Shown here: positions 34,446 to 46,900 of the stretch, piece after piece | Position numbering within the stretch: the stretch's first letter is position 1 | How the letters are laid out: the number at the start of each line of letters is the position of its first letter | From: an uncultured Christensenella sp. | GTDB lineage: Bacteria > Bacillota > Clostridia > Christensenellales > UBA1242 | Length of the DNA stretch: 56,592 bases | Direction: 5' to 3' | NCBI GenBank assembly: GCA_905207515.1 | Contig: CAJLLK010000002.1 | Span: 1 to 56,592, forward strand | The notes under the pieces: model-generated | Seen by the model: only the letters and a program-made list of their open reading frames with translations | What the model was told of the DNA's origin: nothing | Databases searched by the model: none | Translations under genes and position numbers: made by a program

Positions 34446-34474
34446 ATTTTATCACAACCAAACAAAAATTGCAA
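34446..34474 (-). promoter_or_regulatory. Promoter predicted to give leaderless holB mRNA
   Basis: TTGCAA, 17-base spacer ending in TGA, TAAAAT, six bases, ATG on the minus strand. Confidence 0.8.
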
Positions 34475-34482
34475 AATAAATC

Positions 34483-34508
34483 AAAAAAAGCATCATTTCT
34501 GATGCTTA
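34483..34508 (-). terminator. Terminator after the P-type ATPase gene
   Basis: Stem AAGCATCA/TGATGCTT with a four-base loop followed by a T run on the minus strand; it contains the ATPase stop codon. Confidence 0.9.
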
Positions 34509-37093
34509 ATTTTTTTCTCAATCAATTTGTAAAGTTCACCGATAAAAATTATTGAAACCGACAAGCCCAAAACCACAAGCCAACAATATATGTCCAAACT
34601 TTCAAGCTGCAGCAGTTTTCCAAAGCCTGTGAACGCCATCAGAAGAAGCATTCCAAAGCCGACCAACAGCGACATGTTGAAAAACTTGTTTTTGAATGGA
34701 TTGGTTTTGAAGCAACACTCTTTTGTTCTTGCTGTGAACATATAAAACAGTTGTATCAAGTTTAAGGTGTAAAACGCCATTGTGATTGCAATCGGCTCGC
34801 TATATAAGAAAAGCCCAAAGAAATAGGCGCCCATGGTCAACGCAGTTTGAACAGCCCCCAAAATCAAAATGCTCAAGCCAAAGCCATTTGAAAACAGCCC
34901 ATCTTTTTTCTTTCGTGGCTTTTCAAGCATAACTTTTTTTTCGGCTGGTTCCACGCCGAGTGCAATTGCAGGCAGTGAGTCAGTGATCAAATTTACAAAC
35001 AAAATTTGCACTGGAAGCAAAAATGTTATGCCCGGGAAGAGAATTGTAATAAAGAAAAGTGCCAAAATTTCCGCCATGTTTGCAGAAAAAAGATATTTTA
35101 TCGTCTTTTGAATGTTGGAATAAATCTTTCTGCCTTCTTCCACGGCAACAATGATTGTCGCAAAATTGTCGTCAGTGATGATGATGTCTGAAACATCTTT
35201 TGTGACATCCGTTCCGGTCTTTCCCATGCCAATGCCGATGTCCGCTTTCTTCAAACTTGGAGCATCATTGACGCCGTCACCTGTCATCGCCACATTGTGA
35301 CCGTTTTGTTTGAGAGCTTCCACAATGCGCGCCTTGTGCGTTGGATTGACCCGCGCAAAAACATTTTTGCTTTCCACAATTTTTGCAAATTCTTCATCTG
35401 AAAGCAAGTCGATTTCTTCGCCAGAAATGATTTGACTTTCATGTTTTGCAATGCCCACTTTTTTTGCAATGGCAAACGCTGTGTCTTTGTAATCTCCCGT
35501 GATCATAATCGGTCTCATGCCCGCTTTTTTGCATTTTTTGACAGCATCTTCAATTTCTGGTCTTGGTGGGTCTTGCAGTCCACACATTCCTAAAAAGACA
35601 AAATCTTCTTCAACTATTGAATTTGAGTCATTTTGTTTGCAAGCAAAGCTGATAACTCTTAAAGCATTGTCGCACATTTTTTTGTTTTGAGATAAGATTT
35701 GTGATTTTGTGATTTCGTCAAGCGGCATAGCTCCATGGTCTGTCAAATAGAACTTGCATTTTTTCAACACTCTGTCGAGCGCACCTTTCATGAAGCAAAT
35801 CTTTTTGCCGTCAACTTCATTCAATGTGCTCATCATCTTGCGCTGAGAATTGAAAGAAATTTCATCCAATCGTGCATATTTTTTGTCGCACTCAGTTTTG
35901 TTGGCGCCATTTGTTTCAGCAAAATTTAGAAGCGCCACTTCAGTTGACCCGCCGACATAACCCTTTTCACCCAAAACGGCATCGTTGCACAACACCATTG
36001 ATTTCAAAAAAAAGTCATATTCTGCACTGTTTTTCTTAAAAAAAGTGAATTCTTTTTCCACTTTCATCTTGTTTTGTGTGATTGTGCCAGTTTTGTCAGA
36101 ACAAATGATGTCGCAAGCGCCCAGCGTTTCAACTGCATGCATACGTTTGACAATCGCTTTTTGTTTGGAAAGCTTGGCAATGCCTAAACTCATGATGATT
36201 GTTATCACAGCTGGCATGCTCTCTGGAATTGCCGCAACCGAAATCGCCACAGCGGTCAAAAACGCTTGCAAAATTTCATTTGGATTGCAGATGACTTCTA
36301 AAACAAAAGTCACAGTTGCCATAAGCAAAATCAGATAAGTCAAAACCTTGCCGACTTCTTGAATGTTTTTTTGAAGCGGAGTGAGTTCTTTTTTCGTTTC
36401 TTTCAAACTTTCAGCAATTTTTCCGATTTCGCTTTCTTTTCCGATGGAAACGACAACGCCTTTGGCATGTCCATTTTCGACAATGCTGCTTGCGTAAGCC
36501 ATGTTTTTTCTGTCGGCAAGCGGAATATCTTTGTCATAGACCACATCAGCAAACTTTTCGACAGGTTCACTCTCTCCCGTCAGCGACGACTCGTTTATTT
36601 TGATGTTTGAAGTCTCAATAAGACGCAAATCAGCTGGAACAATGCTGCCAGCTTCCAAACAGACGATATCTCCAAGCACCAAATCAGTTGTTTTGATTTT
36701 ATAAACCTTTCCTTCTCGTAAAACGAGCGTCTCAGGCTGCGTCATGTTTTTCAAACTTTCAATCGCTTTTTCGCTCTTTCGCTCTTGAAAAACACCAAAA
36801 AGTGCGTTCATGACAACAATCCCAAGAATGATTGTGCCGTCAATGATTTCGCTGCTAGAATTTTCCACAACGCCGATGACAACTGAAATAATTCCAGAAA
36901 TCAGCAAAATCAAAACCATAAGCTCTTTGATTTGAGCAAAAAATTTGGAAATAAATGATTGTTTTTTGGCATTTTTTATCAAGAGCTTTTGGCTCTGTGG
37001 CAAGCGCGTTTCCACTTCAACAGTTGAAAGACCGTTGAAATCTGAATTGAAGTCTTGCAAACTCTCATTTATGGATTTTTTGTATTGTTCCAC
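34493..37093 (-). CDS. Calcium-type P-type ATPase (P2A, SERCA/LMCA-like)
   Basis: 866 residues, full length. Actuator TGES (172-175), phosphorylation site SDKTGTITQNKM (Asp333), GDYKDTAFAIA and the hinge TGDGVNDAPSLKKADIGIGM are present. Helix 4 has PESMP (290-294) where calcium pumps have PEGLP or PEALS. Helix 6 reads FVNLITDSLPAIALGVEP, close to calcium pumps. A C-terminal four-helix set ends in a basic tail. It most likely exports Ca2+; other cations cannot be excluded. It lies 63 bases after uppP, with AGGAGT before the ATG. Confidence 0.92.
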   Translation of the reverse strand: MEQYKKSINESLQDFNSDFNGLSTVEVETRLPQSQKLLIKNAKKQSFISKFFAQIKELMVLILLISGIISVVIGVVENSSSEIIDGTIILGIVVMNALFGVFQERKSEKAIESLKNMTQPETLVLREGKVYKIKTTDLVLGDIVCLEAGSIVPADLRLIETSNIKINESSLTGESEPVEKFADVVYDKDIPLADRKNMAYASSIVENGHAKGVVVSIGKESEIGKIAESLKETKKELTPLQKNIQEVGKVLTYLILLMATVTFVLEVICNPNEILQAFLTAVAISVAAIPESMPAVITIIMSLGIAKLSKQKAIVKRMHAVETLGACDIICSDKTGTITQNKMKVEKEFTFFKKNSAEYDFFLKSMVLCNDAVLGEKGYVGGSTEVALLNFAETNGANKTECDKKYARLDEISFNSQRKMMSTLNEVDGKKICFMKGALDRVLKKCKFYLTDHGAMPLDEITKSQILSQNKKMCDNALRVISFACKQNDSNSIVEEDFVFLGMCGLQDPPRPEIEDAVKKCKKAGMRPIMITGDYKDTAFAIAKKVGIAKHESQIISGEEIDLLSDEEFAKIVESKNVFARVNPTHKARIVEALKQNGHNVAMTGDGVNDAPSLKKADIGIGMGKTGTDVTKDVSDIIITDDNFATIIVAVEEGRKIYSNIQKTIKYLFSANMAEILALFFITILFPGITFLLPVQILFVNLITDSLPAIALGVEPAEKKVMLEKPRKKKDGLFSNGFGLSILILGAVQTALTMGAYFFGLFLYSEPIAITMAFYTLNLIQLFYMFTARTKECCFKTNPFKNKFFNMSLLVGFGMLLLMAFTGFGKLLQLESLDIYCWLVVLGLSVSIIFIGELYKLIEKKIKHQK

Positions 37094-37156
37094 ATTTTAC
37101 TCCTGCCCTATCTTACGAACAGAAGTCGAGCGATTATTCCACTTCGACATTTTTTT

Positions 37157-37918
37157 CTACAAAACAAACGCCGACACAACAGCCGCAACAATCAAATAAA
37201 GTGAAAACCACTTCAAGCTTGATTTTTTAGTCAGTTTTATCATGACTTTTATGGCAAAAATGCCCACCAAAAATGCGGTTATAAACGAAACCGCCATAGC
37301 CAATGCGTCAATTTGAATGACAAGCGAACCTGTTGCAAGCTCAAAAATTTCCATAAGCATAGACAAAATTATGATTGGAATGCTCATCAAAAAAGAAAAT
37401 TTTGCCACTTCCGATTTGTTTTTCCCATTCAAAAGCCCAGCGCTGATTGTGGCTCCAGAGCGAGAAATCCCCGGAAAAACTGCCAGTCCTTGAGCTATTC
37501 CCATGAAAATCGCTGCCTTATAATCCAAATGTCCTTGCGGTTTTTTCTGAGATTTAAGTTCTGCAAAAAACAAAAGAAACGCTGTCACTCCAAAACACAC
37601 CGTCAAAAGCCCGCCAGCAAAACTTTGTTTGACAAGCGGCATCAAAATCAAAACAATGATGCAGGTCGGAATGGTCGCCACAACAAGCATCATGGTCTCT
37701 TTTGAAAACGGATGCCTTATCATCTGCCAAATGTCTCGATAAAACACCACAACGATTGAGAGCAGAGTTGCCACATGCAAAAGAATGCTTATAAACAAAC
37801 TTTCTTCCACGCCAAGAATTTTTGAAAACAACACCAGATGCCCAGAAGATGAAACTGGCAAAAATTCTGTCAACCCTTGAATAAGTCCCAAAAAAAATAA
37901 AGCAAGGATGTTTTGCAT
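37157..37918 (-). CDS. uppP: Undecaprenyl-diphosphatase UppP (BacA)
   Basis: 253 residues, multi-helix membrane protein. GLIQGLTEFLPVSSSGHLVL (Glu18, PVSSSGH 21-27) and FPGISRSGATISAGLLNGKN are the two UppP signature regions. It dephosphorylates C55-PP, recycling the lipid carrier for peptidoglycan and other wall polymers, and gives bacitracin resistance when abundant. It starts 53 bases after the giant gene with no terminator between; a TATAAT occurs there but no good -35. AAGGAGATAAAA precedes the ATG. Confidence 0.97.
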   Translation of the reverse strand: MQNILALFFLGLIQGLTEFLPVSSSGHLVLFSKILGVEESLFISILLHVATLLSIVVVFYRDIWQMIRHPFSKETMMLVVATIPTCIIVLILMPLVKQSFAGGLLTVCFGVTAFLLFFAELKSQKKPQGHLDYKAAIFMGIAQGLAVFPGISRSGATISAGLLNGKNKSEVAKFSFLMSIPIIILSMLMEIFELATGSLVIQIDALAMAVSFITAFLVGIFAIKVMIKLTKKSSLKWFSLYLIVAAVVSAFVL

Positions 37919-37971
37919 TTTTATCTCCTTGCTTTATTATATTGTTCTTTTTGGCAAAATATTTGGACAAA

Positions 37972-40900
37972 CTATTTTTTCGCCAATTCTTCGCGGCGTT
38001 TTTTCTTCTTTTTGTTTGTGTAAATAAGCACAATCAAAAGCACAATCACAACAATCAAAATTGCCACAATCAGATAGACATACCACAAGTTGTCAGTTGA
38101 ATTTGTAAACTGTGCGTAAGCGCCGATAACTCCAAACAGACCGTTATATGAAACCATGTCGTAAGTGTAGGCATTGTGCACTTCAAAAATTCTGTGTCCG
38201 TTGAAATTGAACCTGCCGTTGAAAGCATTTTCGGTTGTTCCGATTGGTGTCCAGAAAAAGTTTTGCAGGTCTATATCATTTGCAAGCACATAGTTGGCAT
38301 CTTTATAATAAGTGCCTGCACTGTTTCTTTCGCCTGAATTGACAAACTTCATCATCAATGTAAGGTCTTCCTGAGTGCTGATGATATAAGGGTTTCGTGA
38401 TGTTCCGCCGCCTTCCAATTCGGTCGTTTGAAGATTTTGTTCTTCCCAGAACTCTCTCTCATATTCAATCGACATCTGAACTGTGCCAACAATGTTTTGT
38501 TCTTCCAAGAAATCTCTTGGCAAAATCAAATTTCCACTTTCGTCCACAAATTGCAAGATGTTTTCAAAGGTGTTTCCATAATTTCTTAAAGTTATGCTTG
38601 AAATGGCATATCTCAAATTTGTGACAAGCTGAATTGTTATGTCAATTCCATAAGCACTTGTCACAACATTTGTTCGGTTGCCGTTGAAAACAACATAACC
38701 CGCAAGTTCTTCGTTGTTTCCGTCAAGCGCATTTGAAACAATTTGAGATTCTTCAAAGGCTTTTGAAACATAGATTGACAAAACTTCATCTTCAAAAGTT
38801 GGAATGATGTCCAAAGTTTGCCCAGCGCAGTCCGCCGAAACAATCATTTCGAAATAATAATAATTTGAAGAATATTCCACAAATGTGATGTCGTCGCGGT
38901 TCCAAGTCACGCCAAAGCCATAGTCAACAGACATGATAAATGTCACTCGGTCGCCGACTTTGATTGCTCCTGTCTGATTTGCATCGCCTGGTGTTTGAAG
39001 CACTGTTTTGATAAAGTCATCTCCACTGAAACTGCCCATGCGAAGAGTGTTGTACCTTCCGTTTCGCGAAACAATTTCAAGCGTCAAAATCTGACCGAAA
39101 GTTGGGTCATAATCTTCAAAGTTGAACACCGCCACTTGACCTTGAACATACATAACCAAATTTATGCTTGAGTTTGCTGTCAACGTCATTGAAGAGTTGA
39201 AGGTCACTTGACCTGTTGAAACATTTCGCCAATACAAAAATGTGTAGCCCTCAGCAGGATGTGCCTGAATTGTAAATTCTTTTGTCGTGTCAACATAGCC
39301 TTGACTTATCAGATCTGCCGCCTGATTGTCTTCGGTTTCTTGAATGATTGTGTAAGTTCCGTCACCGCCATTTACGCTGACGTCAACTTTGGCAAAATAT
39401 ACAATTCGAATGTTGCACTCTACAATTTGGTCAAACTCGTTTGTCGACCACGGCAAATTGTTGTTGTAAGCCACAACATCTGTCAGCCAAACGCCTTGAG
39501 CGGTTCTCTGGCTGATGACAAACTTATAGAATGTATAGCCATTAAATTCTGGAGCTACAAGCGTGACATTTGTGTTGAACGAAACTTCAATGTAAAGTGG
39601 TGCTGTGCCGTAGAACCAAGAATTTGTGTAATCCACACCAGTCACAACATCTTGAGCTGTGTAATTTGCGTTGATGTTTGGCTCAAAGCTGATGTTTATT
39701 CTGGTCTTCCAATATGACCAATAGATATAAAGTGAAATTGTGATTTCGCCAGTCTCTGGGTCGAGTGCGGCGTTTTCAGTCAGTTCATATCTTGAAGTCT
39801 GAGTGTTTAAAGCATAGCCGTTTTCTTGCCAAGCGTTGATCGCTCCACCTTCGGAGTTGATGTATTGCACTCCCGCACCATTTTGACTTGTGAAATAGCC
39901 CGCAAAATAGTGTTCTGCTTTTGGAATTACAACATTCAATCGTCCGTTTGCGTAAGAAATTCGGTCGTCCAAAATTTCAATGTTTGCGCTGTTGTTTTGT
40001 GAGAGATTTAAAAGCGAATCAAATTCAACGTTTTTGATGATAGCAAGCGTCGTGGCATCTTCCATAAGTTTGACATTATATTTTGTCGGTGTGACCACAA
40101 CTTGAATGGCGTTTGTTCCCAAATAGCCGCCCACACTGAATGTTATCATGGCTGTGTAGCCCGTGTTTAAAAGCGAAAGTGAATGATAGGTTATGTCGCC
40201 AACAATCAAATTGTTTTCGTCGATAATCGTCAAGGTCAACGGATCAATGTTGTAGCCCGCTCTGATGAACGCTGTCACTTCAAATTCGCTGTCGGTGTAA
40301 GCCGAAACCAAAACAGATGAATATTCTCGACCAGAAGTCCAAATTTTTCTGCTATTTTCTTCGGAAATATTGAAAGTGAAAGCCCCGCCGTCAACTATTG
40401 CACCATTGTTTGTAAATGAAATGTCAATCAGATTGAGTTGCGGTCTGAAAAGCACTTCAATTTCAAGCTCATCTTGCCCGCCGACAAAGCCGCTGATTTG
40501 ATAGATGGCATATTCGTTTGAAACTTCAACTTGCGTAAGCTCAACATCTGGGCGATTTGCCACAAGACTATAAAATCTATAGCCAGACTTTCGCGCTTCC
40601 ACTCTCAGATAGAAGCTGTCATTTGTGTAAGCCACAACTGTAAAGTTTTTGTTGCTCAAAAGCGCACCGCTTGCGAAAGAATTGTCAGAATAGTGCACTC
40701 TTGTGCCTTCAAGATAGCCAAATTGATTCACCGTTGAGCCATCTTGCGCCTGCATTTGCATCCAGCCGACGTCAACATCTTCTTCTCTGACACCGTCAAT
40801 GTCGATTTTGGTTTCGAAGTTTATCGAGATGTTGTAAGCTTCCACAATCATGAAAAGTGTGGAAGAATTTGGCATGCTAACCAAATCAGAACTTGAAATT

Positions 40901-43900
40901 CTGACATCAACTCTTTGTCCAGACATTGGATTTGTCTGCAAAACGACAACTTCATCGCCATTTCTATACCCATAGCCATAATATCTGAAGCCGTCTGGCA
41001 CCTGGAAAGTTATCGTTTTGCTTGCGCCAAAGTAAAGCTCAATTCCGCTGATTTCTGTATCTCCGTCAAAATAGTGCCCTGTGATTTCGCTGTAAATCGT
41101 TTGAACTCTGTCTGGTTCGCCATATTCATTTCCGACCGTATAATAATTCAGCGTGCCAAGTGAGATATTATATCTTGATTTTGAGAAAATGGCGTAAATT
41201 GTTGCGTCGTCTTCGACTGTGTAAGAATAATCTTGGCTGCTGTCAAAGATGCTTGAGCCATCAGTGCTCCAGCCCGCAAAGCTGTAAGTGCTTTCCATTT
41301 CATAATGCAAAGTCACTGTGCTTCCAAAGTTGGCTTCAACTTGGCTTCCACCACTCACTGTGGCGATGTTTTCTGGAACGTTGACCTGTTCTTGTGCTTC
41401 GTTGTAAGAAATCACTTCAACTCTAATCGTAAACTTCGCCAAAAGTGTTTGAAGAGTGAGCGAACTGTCAGCCGAAACATTTGAAATTGAAACAGTGTAT
41501 GTTCCATCACCGCCTAAAATTGAAACGGCCAAATTGTCGTCGTTTGTGAAGTTTGTTGTGTCAAGTTCATAGCCATGATTCATTGTGACAGTCACTTCAA
41601 GTGTCGAGCCTGTCGCCACAGAAAGTGTGGTCTCTTCCGAAATGTTTGGATAAGTTATTCCACCCGCTTCCAAACTGGAAATTCTGTCATAATGGTCAAA
41701 GCCAAGGCTGACGGTGTTTTGTCTTGCAGTTGATGTGAAAGTTATTAAAAGATCTTTGCTTATGCCTTCAATTTCAATCGCTGTCAAATAGCCGTCATCG
41801 TCCAAAATTTTGTTTATAGTCAAGCCTGTTTCGTCATTAAAAATGACATCGGATGAAATGTGATAGCCGTCTTGCGCTGTGACGTCAATTCTTATCTTTC
41901 TTCCTGTGGCAATTTCAAATGGATTGCCTAAAAGTTCGGTCTCTTCGCCGTTTGTGATGTCAAAAACAGAAAATTCTTTCAAATCGCCACTGATTGTCAC
42001 AGAATTTGTGTTTGCTTCAATCGGCAAAGTGAAGTCAACGTCTTCGCCAGGCATTGTCAAAGTCACTGAAACTGTTCCGTCGCCGTCGTCGTCAGAAACC
42101 GCGAAATAAGCTTCCCAGCCGTCAAGCGAAACTCTGTAACCAGCATTCGGAGCGACATCAAATGTGATGATCGTTCCAAAAAGTTGGTCGTCAGCTGTGT
42201 AAACGCCGTCTGAAGAGTTGAAAGTGATTGAAGCGTTTGAAATAGTGGCGTTTTGTGCCGTCAAACGCAGCCCAAAGCTTGCCAAATTCCATTTTGCGTA
42301 AATGTTTTGCTCTTCTGTTGAGTTCATGGTGGTGGTTCCAGAAACTTGAGTTCCCCAATCGTCGTTGTCAGAGCCGTCACTCGTCCACCAACCGTCAAAA
42401 TCATAGCCCGTGCGCGTTGGATTTTCTTCCCACCCAATCGCCTGAGCGAAGCTGCTGCCATAAGGAACATAAATCGTGGTCACTTTTTCTGCGTCATCTT
42501 CTTGATAGCCATAATACAAGTTCACGCGAATGCCCTGCGCTTCAAAGGTCGGCGTCAATGTCAAAGTGATTGAATTTCCGCTCAGCGAACCAAGCAAAGA
42601 CGAGATTGAGGTCGTGCCAAAATCTTCTTGAGAAACTGTTGTTGAACCAGACGAACCATTTTGCACTCGCCATTCTGCCAAAAACTCTGTCAAATTGTGT
42701 CCAGTTTTTGAAATGGCAAATTCTTCGCCGCTTAAAAGCAAATCAGCCAAGTTCATATAGTTTGTCTGCCAAACATAAGAACCGTTTTGATAGACAAAAT
42801 TTGTCGGAATCGTCAAATCGTCACTTGGCTCAACATTCATGACCACATCGACGTGTTGAACTTCAAATCTCGCGTAGATGACATAGTTTTGATTTAAATT
42901 TGAAATTGTCATTTGGTTTCCGTTGATTACAACCGAGCCAGATGTGGTGTAAATGCTTCCACTGCCGTCATAGAAGCCCAAGAAATAGCAGTGAGCGTTT
43001 GACTCCGCCTGCAAGGTTATTGTTGAGCCATAGTCAAACTGCCCAAGGAAAGCTTCAGTGATTTCTTGCGTTTCGTTGATTGTCACTTTGCCATATTCAG
43101 CTGGTTGATTGTTGTTGTCAACAATGTAAACCTGAATTGATTGTTGAAGTGTCGTCCAGTTTGGCGTGAACGTCACTTGAAGATTGTCGTTTTCTCTGAA
43201 ATAAAGCCCAAACAAGTTTTCTGTGTCGTCGTTTATGAGAGCGTTCAAAAGGTTGACGGTTCTCTCGTTGTTTCCGACTGTGATTGAATAAATTCCGTCT
43301 TGATAGGCGCTTTCAAAATTGATTGCTGCCTTTGCGTTTTCAAGGAAAAGATACTCGGCAGAGCCTTCGCTGACTGCAAAATCCATCGTCCAGTGAGAGA
43401 AGCTTTGACCGACCTGCTGCCCTGGCTTTGCCATCAAACTTGTCGGGAAGTTTCGCGTGGAGGTTGTTCCAGTTGAGTTTGAAGTCAAGTCAGACGAAAC
43501 AAACGGGAAGTTGAGCTGAGAAATCTGTGTCAAACCTGCTCTTTCGACGTTGGACTCCCAAACATCTGTGTCATAATCAAAGACAAGCTCGACATTTATC
43601 GCTTCGATAACACCATACATCCACGGCGAAATTGTGTAGTTTGCGCTGTCGTTTCCGCTCAAAGTGAAATCAACCTGAATTGACTGACCAAGTGTGGCTT
43701 GTGCGTAGTTTGCCGAAGCAACCGAAACATTGTCGCCACCAAGCGTTCCTGAAACGTTGAACAGAAGCTCGTTTTGTTCGTCAAAAATTGTCACGGCTTG
43801 GCTTGCGTCATAAGTTTTTGTGAAAACATCTCTCAAAGGAATGTCTTTTTGTGAAATTGTCAAAGCTTTTGCTGCCACATAAACTCTGGCTGCAGAATAA

Positions 43901-46900
43901 TCGTCAGCTTCAACATTGTTTACAACATATTTTGAAATGACAAAATCATTTGCTATGAAAGTCAAAGCCATTGAATATTCGCCCACTGGCAAATTCCCGC
44001 TTCCAGACATTGTGACGCCAGTTGTGTCAACATTGAGCTCGATGACCATTGATTGCGTGTAAGCATCCAAATTTATGCCAGTGTCTGAAATGTAGCTGAA
44101 TTCAAGATCAATCTCGTCGCCATAAGTGAAATTTTGAGATTGAATGTAAATTGTCAGCCCAGCGCGGTCGATTGCACCTGTGAGAGTAGTGTCTCCACCT
44201 TGCAACTGAAGATTTAAGTGATAGTTATCCACATTGTCTCCACGCAAAGTGGCTTGAAGTGTGTAGCCTGTTCCCGCATATCTAGCAATTTGATCATCTT
44301 CGGTCATAAAACTCAAATCCAAGCCCAAAATGTCTCCGTCCCCAACGCCTGTCAAAATTGCACTGGCATCTTCAAATGAGAATGTTGCATCTTGATTGTC
44401 AAACGTCTTTTTCAAAATGGCATTGCCGGTCGACTGGCTGATTTCCACCGTCAAATTGTCAAGCGTGCCTTCTTTGAAATAGATTTGTTTTGCGGTGATG
44501 TTCAAGATAAAGTTGTATGCTTGATTGAGTTTGCCAAGTCGAACTTCGTTTGTCGAAGATGAAGCATTGTTTGCGTAGATATAATAAGTTCCCACATCTC
44601 TTCCATAGTTCATGAAGAACACGTTTGCGGTCAGATTTTCGACTTGAATGTCAGATTTTGTGTATTTTTCTCCGTCGTAAGTGTAAGCGTTCAAAGCAAA
44701 GCTTCTTCGAGCGGTCGAATTGATCGAACTGGTCAAAACAAGCGAGTTTTGTCCATTTGCTGAAGAAACGCTGATTGTGTCATACAAGAAGCCGTCATAT
44801 TCAAACGAAATTGTCATGCCCTCGCTGTCTGTGGAAAGCTCATCTTTGTCGCTGGCAAGCATATAAAGAATGTCTTGCGCTTTGATAATTCTGAAGAACC
44901 CAGCTGGGCTGTTGTCAGTCACACTGACTGAATAATTTGTGTCAGTTGTCGTGCCAGACAGCACTTGATAATAACCCACTTCACTGCCAGTTTCTCTTGT
45001 CAGAGTAAGCGAAATTTCTTCATAGAGCGGCGTGGTGTAATTATAATCAAATGTGTTTGAAAGTGCATCTTCCGAACCATGTTCAACAGCAAAAATGCCA
45101 TCTTCGCTGAAAACAATGTTCAAATTGTAAGCCAAAACTTCGATATCAGTTGCATCAAAATTTAAGTTGAAATTTGCAGAAATTGAATTTTCTTCGTCAA
45201 GCGAAACCGAATAGCTTCCAGCATACAGATAAGAATTTCCTGAAAATTCAAGCTCTGTGCCGTCCGCTTTTGCAATGCTGAACGCAATCACATATTGCGT
45301 CTGATAAATTGTTGTGCTTGAAGAAATCTCAAACGGAAGAGCCAAATCGTTTCTGATTTCGCCATAAACAAACTCGGTTTTGGTCAAAGTTATTGTGGCA
45401 TCTGCCTTGCTGATTGAACCAGTCGAAGGAGCGTTGGTCAAGCGATAATTTCCGCTGTCTGCGCCCTGCAAGAAGAGCGAAACTGCAATATCTTCGCCCG
45501 CATTTAAACTTTCGTATCTTGCCAAAACTGAAACATTGTCGCCGTCAATCATTCCAGAAAGGTTTGTGATGACTTGCGTCGACGAGCCGTCGTAAGTTTT
45601 TGTGACCGCAAAATTTTGCAAGTTAATTTCAACGGCGTTTATGACAAAATTGTAAGTTTCATAGAAAACAACATTGGCATATTCACTTCCTGAAAGTGTG
45701 GCATTCAACGACAATCTGTAAGTGCCAGCATTTTCCATTGTGCCTGCCGTGCTTGTGAAGAAAATTGATGTGAAAGTCAAACCGCTTGCATCGACACTTT
45801 CTTCGCCAGTGTCAGTTCTTCGATAAAAACTGAATGTGCTTGACAAAGTTGTTTGCATTGAAGAATTTGAAATTGTCAAGCCGTCTTTTGTCGCACTGAA
45901 AACAAATTCTTGAGAGTTGTAATTCTGCGTCAAAATGCTCGTGTCATCAATTCTTACATATAAAATTTCGTTTGAAGCCGTCACTTCAAAAGCACGAGAG
46001 TTTTCAGCCAAAGTGACAGTCACACTGTCGCTAAGGAATGAATTCTCTTTAAGCGTAAGTTCATAGAAGCCAGCCGATGCCTGCGTGCCTGATATCAAAC
46101 CTGTTGGAACAAATTCCAAAACAATCTGGTCGCCAGTGTTTGGAACTGTAAGCGTTTCAGAATAACTTTCTGCAACCGTGTCGCTCTCTGAAATGACAAT
46201 ATAGCCTTGCGACAGTGTTTTTGTGATGTTGAGAGGTGTCACAGAAAACTCTGGCAAAACCAATGTCATGTCAAAATCTTGGAAGGAGCTTTCAGCAACA
46301 AACTTATAGTCTCCAACATAGAGATAGCCATTGCTGTTTGAAGAAACATCTGCACCAGCAGCAGTTTGAAGCGAATACTCAATCGAATAATAGCCATTGA
46401 AAAGCAGCGACGAAACATCTCTTCCGCCCGACATCACTTGCGTTGTTGAAATCAGGTTTTGGAAGTTGTTTATCGAAACATTTCCATAAACATAGCTTGC
46501 AGCCCCAAGCGAAACAGTGTAAGTCGCCGAAAGTTTTGTGATTGTTCCAGTTGCGTTGGTGGACGAAAGTTGATAATTTGAAAGTATCACGCTTTCGTCT
46601 GTCGCGCGCAGAGAAAGTCCAACGCTGATGTTTTCGCCAGCGTGAATGCTCGCAAATGTGGCTTGAACATAGACGCCATTGAAACTTTCTAAATCAATTT
46701 CTTGACCGTCTAAGTCATAATAAACCGTTGCCGAGCCGTCAAATTCTTTTTCGAAAGTGAAAGCAGAAACATCGACCGTTCTTCTTTCGATTTCAAAGCT
46801 GAAACCTTGTTCAAATTCAATCTGTTGGAAATAAGCGTTGTTTGGATTGAAGATTTGATAGGTGTAAACCGCACAATTTGTCGCTGTTTGATATGGTGTC

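Noticed and set aside
37100..37135. LexA-like box (CGAAC-N4-GTCGA) before the ATPase gene
   Set aside because: The second half does not match the Bacillota consensus GTTCG well enough, and no SOS gene is next to it.
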